Below, one piece after another: positions 1 to 6,605 of a stretch of 11,883 nucleotides of DNA. Under the pieces are notes generated by a model. That model did not search any database and was not told where the DNA came from. It saw only the letters and a list, made by a program, of their open reading frames with translations. Positions within the stretch are counted from its first letter, which is position 1. Every line of letters starts with the position of its first letter. Both the position numbers and the translations under genes were made by a program. Source of the DNA: an uncultured Oscillospiraceae bacterium (lineage in GTDB: Bacteria > Bacillota > Clostridia > Oscillospirales > Oscillospiraceae); NCBI GenBank assembly GCA_910588365.1, contig CAJUQS010000121.1, forward strand, positions 1 to 11,883, in the 5' to 3' direction.

Positions 1-366
1 CAGGATGATCCCGTCCGCCGCCGGGTCTCCGGTGGGGGCCTCGGACTCGCCGATGAACATCGTGTCCGCCGGATCCCGCTGCCGGACCATGGCGATGAGC
101 TGTCCCCCCACGCCCCGGCCCCGCAGCCGGGCGGGCACGCACAGGTAGTCCACCAGCACATAGGGCTCCTCCGGGTGCTTCCACAGCAGCATGTAGCCCA
201 CCGGCTCCCCGCCGTCCTCTGTCAGACACAGGGGCTCGTAGATTCCCCTCTCCCGCATCCCCTCCATGGCTGCCAGGGGCTTGAGCTCCGACGGGGGGAA
301 TGCCTCCCGCAGGTCTGTCTCATAGGCCCTTCTCAGCGCCGGCGGGGTCATGATGTCCAAGTTCAT
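1..366 (-). CDS. GNAT family N-acetyltransferase (C-terminus beyond the window)
   Basis: This is a probable acetyl-CoA dependent N-acetyltransferase of the GNAT superfamily; its substrate cannot be told. The 122 visible codons start MNLDIMTPPALRRAYE. Around residues 71-90 they carry GNAT motif A: a beta-4 strand (LVDYLCV) followed by the acetyl-CoA pyrophosphate loop RGRGVG at residues 82-87 and a helix. The C-terminal third, with motif B, lies past position 1. The ATG overlaps the rimI stop codon as ATGA, so translation is probably coupled to rimI. It is the third gene of the polA-rimI-GNAT unit. The sequence differs from RimI apart from motif A, so it is not a recent tandem duplicate. The GNAT call is firm; anything more specific would be a guess. 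Confidence 0.85.
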   Translation of the reverse strand, partial: MNLDIMTPPALRRAYETDLREAFPPSELKPLAAMEGMRERGIYEPLCLTEDGGEPVGYMLLWKHPEEPYVLVDYLCVPARLRGRGVGGQLIAMVRQRDPADTMFIGESEAPTGDPAADGIIL

Positions 367-806
367 TTCTTCAGCTCCAATGTCATAATGATGGCGTCCT
401 CCTTGGGGTGGAAGTAGTAGCCCCGCCGCCGTCCCGCCTCCCGGTAGCCCAGGCCGTCGTAGAGGGTCCTGGCCCCCTGGTTGGACTCCCTGACCTCCAG
501 TGAGATGAAGGCCAGCTCCCCGCCCTGCCGCCGGAGCTCCTGGAGCAGGGCAGTGGCTACCCCCTGCCGCCGGGCCTCCGGCCGGACGGCCACGTTGTTG
601 ATATATCCCTCGTCCAGCACCCTGCAGAGGCTGATATACCCCAGAACCAGGCCGGCGGGGTCCACTGCGGCCAGATTGACCGCGCTTTCGTTGGACACCA
701 TATCCTCCAGGGTCTTTCTGGACCAGGGATCGGAGAAACAGATCTTCTCCAGGGCCTCAATCTGTTCCAGGTGGGCAGAGGTCATAGGCACAATGGCAAA
801 CTCCAT
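363..806 (-). CDS. rimI: Ribosomal protein bS18-alanine N-acetyltransferase RimI
   Basis: A 147-residue GNAT enzyme of the RimI type, which acetylates the N-terminal alanine of ribosomal protein bS18 using acetyl-CoA in the cytoplasm. The whole single GNAT domain is visible. Motif A spans residues 69-88 (INNVAVRPEARRQGVATALL), with the acetyl-CoA loop RRQGVA at 79-84. The family block LEVRESNQGARTLYDGLGY spans 103-121, where Glu104 and Tyr116 match the catalytic residues described for RimI. Length is typical. The ATG lies 3 nt after the polA stop, with GGAGG (818-822) inside the polA 3' end as Shine-Dalgarno. The stop overlaps the next GNAT start. Many Bacillota carry rimI beside tsaB/tsaD, whereas here it follows polA. 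The substrate assignment rests on family similarity; some RimI-like proteins are less specific. Confidence 0.9.
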   Translation of the reverse strand: MEFAIVPMTSAHLEQIEALEKICFSDPWSRKTLEDMVSNESAVNLAAVDPAGLVLGYISLCRVLDEGYINNVAVRPEARRQGVATALLQELRRQGGELAFISLEVRESNQGARTLYDGLGYREAGRRRGYYFHPKEDAIIMTLELKK

Positions 807-809
807 ATC

Positions 810-3461
810 TCACTTGGCCTCCAGCCAGTTTTTCCCGCTGTGGGCCTCCGCCGTCAGGGGGACGGCCAGCTCGTACACCCCCTCCATCTCCTCGGTGAGC
901 AGGGCCCGGACGGCGGCGGCCTCCTCCTCCGGGCACTCCACAATCAGCTCGTCGTGGACCTGCATGATGAGCTTCGCCTGCAAGTTCTCCCTCTGGAGCC
1001 GCGCGAAAACCTTCACCATGGCCAGCTTGATGATGTCCGCCGCCGTGCCCTGAATGGGCATGTTCAGCGCCACCCGCTCCCCGAAGGAGCGGGTATTGAA
1101 GTTGCTGGCCTTGATCTCCGGCAGGGCGCGGCGGCGGCGGAACAGCGTCTCCACATAGCCCTCCGTCCGGGCCCGCTCAATCACGCCGTCCATATACTGC
1201 TTCACGCCGGGGAAGCGCTCAAAGTAGGCGTCCATATACGCCTTCGCGTCCGCCACCGTCACCCCCAGATCCTGGCTGAGGGAGAAGGCGGAGATGCCGT
1301 AGACAATGCCGAAGTTCACTGCCTTGGCCGCCCGGCGCATCTGGGAGGTGACCTGCTCCAGGGGTACGCCGAAGACATGGGCGGCGGTGACGGTGTGGAA
1401 ATCCTCCCCCGAGAGGAAGGCGTCCCGCATGGCCTTGTCGCCGGAGATGTGGGCCAGCAGCCGCAGCTCAATCTGGCTGTAGTCCGCGTCCACCAGCACC
1501 TTGCCGGGCTCCGCCGTGAACATGCGCCGCAGCTCGCTGCCCAGATCCGTGCGGGTGGGGATGTTTTGCAGGTTGGGCTCCGTGGAGCTCAGGCGCCCCG
1601 TAGCCGTGACGGTCATCTGGAAGCTGGTGCGCACCCGCCCGTCCGGGGGGATGACCTTCAAAAGCCCGTCCACATAGGTGCTCTTGAGCTTGGTGTACTG
1701 CCGGTACTCCAGCACCTCCTCCACAATGGGGTGGACGCCCCGGAGCTTGTCCAGCACGTCGGCGTTGGTGGACCAGCCGGTCTTGGTCCGCTTGCCGTGG
1801 GGCATGTGGAGATCCTCAAAGAGGACCTTGCCCAGCTGCTTGGGGGAGTTGATGTTGAACTCCCCGGCGTAGGAGTAGATCCGCTGCTCCAGCGTCTCGA
1901 TGGCGGCGGTGAGGGTCCCGCCGAAGGACCGCAGGGCTCCGGCATCCACCCGGAATCCCGCCAGCTCCATCTCCGCCAGCACCCGGCACAGGGGCAGCTC
2001 CACGTTAAAATAGAGGTCCTCCACACCGGTCTCCTTCAATTTAGGCAGCATGGCCCCGTAGAGGGCGTCCACGGCGGATAAATGGCTGAGAAAGGAGGCC
2101 CAGGCCTGGGCCCGGTCCGCCAGGGGAGAGAAGGCGTCCGGGGCCAGGTACAGGGGCTTCATCAGCTCCTCCTGGTACCAGGAGGCGAAGAGCCGGGCGA
2201 TGTCGTAGCTGCCCGCCGTAGCGTCCAGCAGGTAGCCCGCGAGAGCCGTGTCGAAGATAAACCCCTCCGCCGGGAGGCCGTTTTCCAGCAGGGTCCGGGT
2301 CAGGTCCTTGACGTTGTGGGACACCTTTTTGATGTCCGCCGAGAAGATGGCAGTCAGAAGCTGGTTCCAATCCCCCCGGTAGCGGCTGAAATGGAACTCG
2401 CCCGCAATAGACGAACTTTCCCCGGTGGAGCAATCCGCCGCCACACCCGCGAGATCCGGCAGTGCCAGCAGCGCCACATGGTCCGCCCGCCGGAATGCCT
2501 CCAGCATCCTCTGTGCCTGCTCCCAGGTCTCCACGACCTCCACATGGGTGATATGTTCGCGCTCCTCCTGTTCCACCGCTGCGGGGGCGGCCGCCTCGGT
2601 CAGGTCCATCTTCTCCAGCAGCTTGTTGAACTCCAGACGCAGGAAGATCTGGCGCAGCTCCGGTTTCACGGGCCGCCGCAGGTTCGCCCCCGGGTCAAAG
2701 TCCAGGGGCGCGTCGGTGACAATGGTGGCCAGATGATAGCTCATCCGGGCGCTCTCCTCCCCCTCGGCCAGCTTCTTGACCATGGCGGGCCTGGCCTCGA
2801 TGTCCGGCATGGCGGCATAGAGGGCGTCGATGGTCTGGTATCTCTGCACCAGTGCCATGGCGGTCTTCTCGCCAACGCCCTTGACGCCGGGGATGTTGTC
2901 GGAGGAATCCCCCATGAGGGCCTTGAGGTCGATGATGTGGATGGGGTCGAAGCCATACGCCTCCCGGAAGGTCTCCGGGGTCATATCCTTGGTGGTGGTC
3001 TGCCCCATGCGGGTGGACACCAGCTTGACCCTGGTGCGGTCCGTCACCAGTTGTAAGCTGTCCTTGTCCCCGGTGACTGCCACGCACTCCCAGCCCGCGT
3101 CCTCGCATTTCCGGGAGATGGTGCCGATGAGATCGTCGGCCTCATACCCCGCCAGCTCGTAGCGGGGCACGTCCATGGCGTCCAGCACCTCCTTGAGAAC
3201 CGGCATCTGCTGGGCCAGCTCCTCGGGCATCCCCTTGCGCTGGGCCTTGTACCCCTCGTACTCCAGGTGGCGGAAGGTGGGCTCCCGGCGGTCGAAGGTG
3301 ACGCACAGCGCCTCCGGGGCCTCCTCCTCCAGCAGGCGCTGGAGGGTGGTCACAAAGCCGTAGACCGCGTTGGTGTAGAGTCCGTCCCGGGTGGTCAGGG
3401 GCCGGACGCCGTAAAAGGAGCGGTTGACAATGCTGTTGCCGTCGATCACCATCAGTTTCAT
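810..3461 (-). CDS. polA: DNA polymerase I
   Basis: This enzyme fills gaps and removes RNA primers in replication and excision repair. The start is MKLMVIDGNS (883 aa), because AGGAGG sits 7 nt upstream; the frame stays open 11 codons further without a better start. The 5' nuclease domain covers about residues 1-290 (Asp7, GYEADD at 105-110, VTGDKDSLQLV at 129-139, GDSSDNIPGVKGVGEKT at 184-200). A 3'-5' exonuclease-like domain (about 300-470) lacks the DxE pair of Exo I: the matching strand reads VALLALPDLAG. It is therefore probably a structural, non-proofreading domain, as in Geobacillus Pol I. The polymerase domain has motif A VDADYSQIELR (657-667, Asp660), motif B KAVNFGIVYG (713-722) and motif C QVHDE (834-838, Asp837). 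It is the first gene of the polA-rimI-GNAT operon. Confidence 0.98.
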   Translation of the reverse strand: MKLMVIDGNSIVNRSFYGVRPLTTRDGLYTNAVYGFVTTLQRLLEEEAPEALCVTFDRREPTFRHLEYEGYKAQRKGMPEELAQQMPVLKEVLDAMDVPRYELAGYEADDLIGTISRKCEDAGWECVAVTGDKDSLQLVTDRTRVKLVSTRMGQTTTKDMTPETFREAYGFDPIHIIDLKALMGDSSDNIPGVKGVGEKTAMALVQRYQTIDALYAAMPDIEARPAMVKKLAEGEESARMSYHLATIVTDAPLDFDPGANLRRPVKPELRQIFLRLEFNKLLEKMDLTEAAAPAAVEQEEREHITHVEVVETWEQAQRMLEAFRRADHVALLALPDLAGVAADCSTGESSSIAGEFHFSRYRGDWNQLLTAIFSADIKKVSHNVKDLTRTLLENGLPAEGFIFDTALAGYLLDATAGSYDIARLFASWYQEELMKPLYLAPDAFSPLADRAQAWASFLSHLSAVDALYGAMLPKLKETGVEDLYFNVELPLCRVLAEMELAGFRVDAGALRSFGGTLTAAIETLEQRIYSYAGEFNINSPKQLGKVLFEDLHMPHGKRTKTGWSTNADVLDKLRGVHPIVEEVLEYRQYTKLKSTYVDGLLKVIPPDGRVRTSFQMTVTATGRLSSTEPNLQNIPTRTDLGSELRRMFTAEPGKVLVDADYSQIELRLLAHISGDKAMRDAFLSGEDFHTVTAAHVFGVPLEQVTSQMRRAAKAVNFGIVYGISAFSLSQDLGVTVADAKAYMDAYFERFPGVKQYMDGVIERARTEGYVETLFRRRRALPEIKASNFNTRSFGERVALNMPIQGTAADIIKLAMVKVFARLQRENLQAKLIMQVHDELIVECPEEEAAAVRALLTEEMEGVYELAVPLTAEAHSGKNWLEAK

Positions 3462-3509
3462 GGGGATTCCTCCTGTATTTTCTGTAAAGGGCAATATTTC
3501 TCAGGTTAG

Positions 3510-3537
3510 ATTATACCACGTTTCAGAAAGAATACAA
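3510..3537 (-). promoter_or_regulatory. Sigma-A type promoter for polA (extended -10)
   Basis: Read on the minus strand, TTGTAT (3532-3537) is followed by a 16-bp spacer and a perfect TATAAT (3510-3515). TGG precedes it directly, which gives the extended -10 element TGNTATAAT. Transcription would start near 3503, leaving a leader of about 40 nt before the polA ATG, with AGGAGG as the ribosome binding site. The -35 is only a partial match, but the extended -10 compensates. It is the best promoter-like match I found in the intergenic region on this strand. Confidence 0.75.
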
Positions 3538-3673
3538 TCTCTTTCTGGCACTGGTCATAGCTCCATTTTTCAACCTGCGCCTGTTTCAGTCCGATTTTGC
3601 CGGAATTTCAAATGCCGCCCGCCCCGCCTCTGTCTGCGCGGTCCAAGTCCGCCGGGGCCGACGAAACTTTTCC

Positions 3674-3702
3674 TTGCGGCACCGCACATGTCGTGGTAAC
3701 AT
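3674..3702 (+). promoter_or_regulatory. Probable sigma-A promoter for the epimerase gene
   Basis: TTGCGG (3674-3679), a 17-bp spacer and TAACAT (3697-3702), with TG at positions 3694-3695 giving an extended -10. It lies 45 bp before the ATG at 3747, so a short leader ending in AGGAGG (3733-3738) is expected. The match is moderate. The roughly 130 bp between this site and the divergent polA promoter holds no gene and no operator that I could recognise. Confidence 0.55.
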
Positions 3703-3746
3703 AGAGGGGAAGAGGCCCCAAACAGGGAGAACAGGAGGAACAACAG

Positions 3747-4949
3747 ATGGACAAGCAGAAATTGATGGACGCCCGGGCCTGGATCCGGGCCGAGCTGGAC
3801 CGCTCGGCGGACTTCTGGCTGAAAAACGGCATGGATCGGGAGCACGGCGGCGTGTACACCTGCCTGGACCGGAAGGGCGAGGTGTACTCCACGGACAAGA
3901 GCGTATGGATGCAGGGCCGGTGCGGCTGGATCTACGCCTTCCTGTGCCATAACTACGGTGTAAGGCAGGAGTGGCTGGAGGCCAGCCGCAGCTGCCTGGA
4001 CTTCATGGAGGCCCACTGCTTCAACAGCGGGGCCGGCGGGCGGATGTACTTCACCGTCACGGCGGAGGGCGCCCCCCTGCGCCAGCGGCGCTACTACTTC
4101 TCCGAGGCTTTCTGCGCCCTGGCCAACGCGGAGTACTACGGCGTCACCGGGGAGGCCGCCCGGCTGGAGCGGGCCCGGCAGTGCTATGACCTCTACTGGG
4201 ACCTGAGCCGGGGCATGGCCGATCCCACGGGCCTGGGGCCCAAGACCATCCCCGAGACCCGCACGGGCCGGGCCTTCGGCATCCCCATGATCATCCTCAA
4301 CGTCACCGGCGTCCTGCTCCGGGTCGATCCGGAGCGCCGCGCCCTCTACGAGGAGCGGGCCCGGCAGTGCGTGGACGACATCTTCCGCTACCATGTCAAG
4401 CCGGAGCTCAAATGCGTGCTGGAGAACGTGGCCGAGGACGGCTCCCCCCGTCTCCACTACACCGAGGGCCGCACGGTGAACCCCGGCCACGACATCGAGG
4501 GCGTGTGGTTCCTTCTGGAGCACGCCCGGCGCACCGGGGACAGGGAGCTGGTGGCCAGGGCCGCCCAGATCTTCGACTGGGCCATTGAGGCCGGCTGGGA
4601 CAAGGAGTACGGCGGACTGCTGTACTTCATCGACTGCCAGGGCAAGCCCCCGGAGGCCTATGAGCACGACATGAAGCTCTGGTGGCCCCACAACGAGATC
4701 CTCATCGCCGCCATGATGCTCTACCAGGACACCGGGGAGGAGAAGTATCTGGAGTGGTTCTACAAGACACTGGACTACTGCAAGGCCCACTTCGCGGACC
4801 CGGAGTTCGGCGAGTGGTACGGCTATCTCCGCCGGGACGGCCTGCCCACCCAGCCCTCCACCAAGGGCAGCACCTTCAAGGGCCCCTTCCACATGCCCCG
4901 CAGCATGATTCTGGTGGATAAGATGATCGGCGAGATCCTTGAACGATAA
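3747..4949 (+). CDS. AGE family (N-acylglucosamine 2-epimerase-like) epimerase/isomerase
   Basis: A 400-residue (alpha/alpha)6-barrel sugar 2-epimerase/isomerase of the AGE superfamily. The family interconverts GlcNAc and ManNAc, or related sugars such as cellobiose/epilactose. By alignment in the head with the known AGE catalytic set, the key residues are present: Arg58 (MQGRCGW), His248 (NPGHDIEG, 245-252), Glu317 (LWWPHNE, 311-317, with His315) and His382 (GPFHMPR, 379-385). Length and C-terminus are normal. AGGAGG lies 8 nt before the ATG. The gene has its own promoter and terminator and no nan (sialic acid) genes beside it, so its physiological substrate is open. The NPGH block favours GlcNAc 2-epimerase, while HDIE resembles cellobiose 2-epimerases. 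There is no signal peptide, so it is cytoplasmic. Confidence 0.93.
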   Translation: MDKQKLMDARAWIRAELDRSADFWLKNGMDREHGGVYTCLDRKGEVYSTDKSVWMQGRCGWIYAFLCHNYGVRQEWLEASRSCLDFMEAHCFNSGAGGRMYFTVTAEGAPLRQRRYYFSEAFCALANAEYYGVTGEAARLERARQCYDLYWDLSRGMADPTGLGPKTIPETRTGRAFGIPMIILNVTGVLLRVDPERRALYEERARQCVDDIFRYHVKPELKCVLENVAEDGSPRLHYTEGRTVNPGHDIEGVWFLLEHARRTGDRELVARAAQIFDWAIEAGWDKEYGGLLYFIDCQGKPPEAYEHDMKLWWPHNEILIAAMMLYQDTGEEKYLEWFYKTLDYCKAHFADPEFGEWYGYLRRDGLPTQPSTKGSTFKGPFHMPRSMILVDKMIGEILER

Positions 4950-4966
4950 CGTCCATCTAACCAAGG

Positions 4967-4994
4967 AGGCGCGGCCATCTGGCCGCGCCTTTTT
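4967..4994 (+). terminator. Intrinsic terminator after the epimerase gene
   Basis: A perfect 10-bp GC-rich stem (AGGCGCGGCC / GGCCGCGCCT) with the tetraloop ATCT, followed at once by TTTTA. It begins 17 nt after the epimerase stop codon. It separates the epimerase transcript from the lysis cassette, which therefore needs its own promoter. Confidence 0.95.
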
Positions 4995-5038
4995 AGCGGG
5001 CGTATTCGCGCCGGCCCGGCCGGCCGCATAGAATGGAA

Positions 5039-5057
5039 CGTGTCCCGGAGGGACACG
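5039..5057 (+). promoter_or_regulatory. Hairpin directly upstream of the holin ribosome binding site
   Basis: CGTGTCCC (5039-5046), loop GGA, then CGTGTCCC's exact reverse complement GGGACACG (5050-5057): an 8-bp perfect stem. It ends 3 nt before the AGGAGG Shine-Dalgarno (5061-5066) of the holin-like gene. No T-run follows, so it is not a terminator. It could stabilise the leader or limit ribosome access. A weak promoter candidate overlaps this leader (TTCGCG, 18 bp, TAGAAT at 5029-5034); I would not rely on it. Confidence 0.5.
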
Positions 5058-5074
5058 GAGAGGAGGGGGTCCGT

Positions 5075-5293
5075 ATGCGTGAGAGCGTCATCCGGCGTCT
5101 GAGCAACCTGCTCAGCGTCAAGAGCCTGGTGACCCTGACGCTGACGGCCGTATTCGCCTACATGGCGGCGGCCGGGACCATCAGCAAGGACTTTATGACC
5201 ATCTACGCGGTGATCATCGCGTTCTATTTCGGCACCCAGAGCCGGCGGGACAAGGGTGCGGGTGAGGGAGGCAGCCATGGGGACGGCTCGTGA
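5075..5293 (+). CDS. Small holin-like phage membrane protein
   Basis: A 72-residue protein with two hydrophobic segments at about residues 17-35 (SLVTLTLTAVFAYMAAAGTI region) and 40-54 (FMTIYAVIIAFYFGTQ), a short turn between them and a charged, glycine-rich tail. This is the layout of small class II holins, which form holes in the cytoplasmic membrane and let the endolysin reach the wall. The start MRESVIRRLS was chosen because AGGAGG lies 8 nt upstream; a farther in-frame ATG at 5033 has no such site and would encode a non-membrane extension. It overlaps the endolysin gene by 17 bp, the usual lysis-cassette arrangement. The holin role is inferred from topology, size and its partner, not from a recognised holin motif. 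Confidence 0.75.
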   Translation: MRESVIRRLSNLLSVKSLVTLTLTAVFAYMAAAGTISKDFMTIYAVIIAFYFGTQSRRDKGAGEGGSHGDGS

Positions 5294-6011
5294 CGTTTTG
5301 CGGATTGCCGCCGGGGAGCTGGGCAGCGCGGAGCGCCCGGCCGGCTCCAACTGTACCAAGTACGGCCAGTGGTACGGCCTGGACGGGTACAGCTGGTGCA
5401 TGATCTTCGTACAGTGGTGCTTCGCCCAGGCCGGGGTCAAGCTGCCCAAGCGGACCGCCAGCTGCGGCGATCTGATGCGGGCGGCCCAGGGGGCCGGGTG
5501 CTGGATAACCTCCGGCTTTCAGCCGGGAGACGTGGTGATCTACGACTTCCCCGGCGGAGCGGCCACCGACCACTGCGGCATCGTGGAGAGCGTTGCCGGG
5601 GCGGATGTGACGGCCATCGAGGGCAACACCAGCGAGCAGGGCAGCCAGTCCAACGGCGGCATGGTCTGCCGCAAGCGGCGGGCCGGAAAGCTGATTGTGG
5701 GGGCGGTGCGCCCCGCGTTTGAGGAGAAAAAGGAGGAGACGGTGGACGCGGAGAAATTCCGGGAACTGTGGATGGCCCTGCGCCGGGAATTCCAGGAGAG
5801 CGCCGGGGGACAGTGGAGCCAGGAGGCCCGGGATTGGGCGGTGAACAGCGGCCTGATCTCCGGGAGCGGCAAACTGCCGGACGGCTCCCCCAACTATATG
5901 TGGGAGGATGTGATGACCCGGGAGCAGCTGGCCGCGGTGCTCTACCGCTTCGCTAAGCTGGCGGGCCTGACGGACGGCGGAGCCCGTCCCCAGCAGTCTG
6001 ACGGCGCATAG
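5277..6011 (+). CDS. CHAP-domain endolysin with SLH-like C-terminal region
   Basis: A 244-residue cell-wall hydrolase of phage endolysin type; CHAP enzymes act as peptidoglycan amidases or endopeptidases. The CHAP domain covers about residues 1-147. The nucleophile Cys41 is in SWCMIFVQWCFAQAG, the general base His99 in TDHCGIV, and a polar residue of EGNTS (115-119) completes the site. A charged linker (149-175) leads to a region at 179-230 (WSQEARDWAVNSGLISG, then MTREQLAAVLYRFAKLAG). This resembles one S-layer homology motif, as found in clostridial phage lysins, and may bind the wall. There is no signal peptide, so release depends on the holin. ATG 5277 is preferred (GGAGG 5 nt upstream); GTG 5256 is an alternative. 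Confidence 0.9.
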   Translation: MGTARDVLRIAAGELGSAERPAGSNCTKYGQWYGLDGYSWCMIFVQWCFAQAGVKLPKRTASCGDLMRAAQGAGCWITSGFQPGDVVIYDFPGGAATDHCGIVESVAGADVTAIEGNTSEQGSQSNGGMVCRKRRAGKLIVGAVRPAFEEKKEETVDAEKFRELWMALRREFQESAGGQWSQEARDWAVNSGLISGSGKLPDGSPNYMWEDVMTREQLAAVLYRFAKLAGLTDGGARPQQSDGA

Positions 6012-6088
6012 GCTGTCCCGGGGCGGCTCCCGGCCTCTCCCGGCGGCGGGCGCGAGGAGATGTTAAACAGGTTCTAAGAAAAGAGGAA

Positions 6089-6115
6089 CCGGCGCCGGTC
6101 AATGGCCGGCGCCGG
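6089..6115 (-). terminator. Possible terminator of the minus-strand fragment
   Basis: CCGGCGCCGG occurs twice (6089-6098 and 6106-6115), separated by 7 nt. Because the unit is self-complementary, the copies form a very stable 10-bp stem. On the minus strand it is followed by a T-rich stretch (TTCCTCTTTTC), a plausible intrinsic terminator that overlaps the stop codon of the fragment at 6099-6101. On the plus strand no T-run follows, so it would end the lysis-cassette transcript only poorly. Confidence 0.45.
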
Positions 6116-6350
6116 GCTTGATCCCGGTGCTGCAGGCCGCGGGCTTGTTCTGGGAGCCCATGGCGGAGTTCTCCACACAGCCGCCGTTGGTGATGAACGC
6201 CAGGCCGTTCTCGGTGAAGTCCGCAACCCCCCGGACGCCCTCCCGCAGCAGCTCGACGCGCCTGGCCAGCTTCCTGTCCGGCTGAATACCGAACTCCGCG
6301 TTGACAGCCTTGGTGTTGGACCGGAACGCCGTGGGACGCCAGCCGGTAAT
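6099..6350 (-). pseudogene. 5'-truncated coding fragment of unknown function
   Basis: The minus strand has an open stretch that ends at a TGA (6099-6101) and reads like a real protein. From about 6347 it encodes roughly 80 residues, including TAFRSNTKAVNAEFGIQPDR and DFTENGLAFITNGGCVEN. About nine in ten third codon positions are G or C, as in the neighbouring genes. There is no start codon: going upstream the frame enters an AT-rich inverted repeat and meets a TAA at 6363-6365. I do not recognise the family. The most likely reading is the C-terminal remnant of a gene whose 5' part was deleted. The opposite-strand open frame over 6102-6380 looks like its shadow. Whether it is phage-derived, like the adjacent lysis cassette, cannot be seen. 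Confidence 0.45.
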
Positions 6351-6382
6351 ATTATTTCCGCATTAAAAATTCGGAAATAATA
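6350..6382. repeat. AT-rich 11-bp inverted repeat
   Basis: TATTATTTCCG (6350-6360) and CGGAAATAATA (6372-6382) are perfect inverted copies around an 11-nt AT-rich centre. The element is strikingly AT-rich within GC-rich sequence and sits exactly where the minus-strand coding fragment loses its reading frame. It lacks the GC stem plus T-run of a normal terminator. It could be the end of a mobile element, a recombination or attachment site, or an operator. Confidence 0.6.
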
Positions 6383-6416
6383 ATATGAGGGCTTGGTTCA
6401 TATCTCAACGTTCCCC

Positions 6417-6445
6417 TTGACAAACATCCCAAAAAACGGTAGGAT
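6417..6445 (+). promoter_or_regulatory. Sigma-A promoter for mfd
   Basis: A perfect -35 TTGACA (6417-6422), an optimal 17-bp spacer and a -10 TAGGAT (6440-6445; 4 of 6 matches). Transcription would start near 6452, giving an unusually long mfd leader of about 155 nt that contains the hairpin at 6541-6578. It is the best -35 match in the window. Confidence 0.7.
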
Positions 6446-6540
6446 GCACAGTACACATAGATCGCCTCGGCTGCACGCCCTCCCCTGTGGACCGGCGTGG
6501 GCCTTTTCGTGCTTTGACCGGAGCCCGTCTCGCGCCAAAG

Positions 6541-6578
6541 TTTTCTTTTGATTCTTTTCTTTTTCAAAAGAAAAGAAT
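6541..6578 (+). repeat. Low-complexity hairpin in the mfd leader
   Basis: A T/C-rich strand and its A/G-rich complement form a perfect 13-bp stem (ATTCTTTTCTTTT at 6551-6563 with AAAAGAAAAGAAT at 6566-6578, 2-nt loop). A competing 11-bp stem is also possible (TTTTCTTTTGA at 6541-6551 with TCAAAAGAAAA at 6564-6574). The element ends 27 nt before the mfd ATG. It resembles, from memory, an intergenic repeat common in Oscillospiraceae genomes; that recollection is unverified. The preceding stretch (6446-6540) holds no gene that I can support. Confidence 0.55.
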
Positions 6579-6605
6579 GACTTCCGAACTGATGAGGTGA
6601 CCGCC

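Noticed and set aside
771..2081. Long plus-strand open frames opposite polA (also 2082-3056)
   Set aside because: Antisense shadows of polA, whose domains and motifs are complete on the minus strand.
3570..4964. A 464-codon open frame on the minus strand opposite the epimerase
   Set aside because: Shadow of the epimerase gene; it runs through the terminator and both promoter regions and resembles no protein family.
6352..6567. A 71-codon minus-strand open frame over the mfd promoter and leader
   Set aside because: It covers the promoter, the hairpin and half of the inverted repeat. The basic, low-complexity product looks like translation of an intergenic repeat.
6541..6578. The hairpin before mfd as an ordinary intrinsic terminator
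   Set aside because: The stem is almost all A-T, and on the plus strand it is followed by GACTTCC rather than a T-run, so it is unlikely to be a normal terminator.
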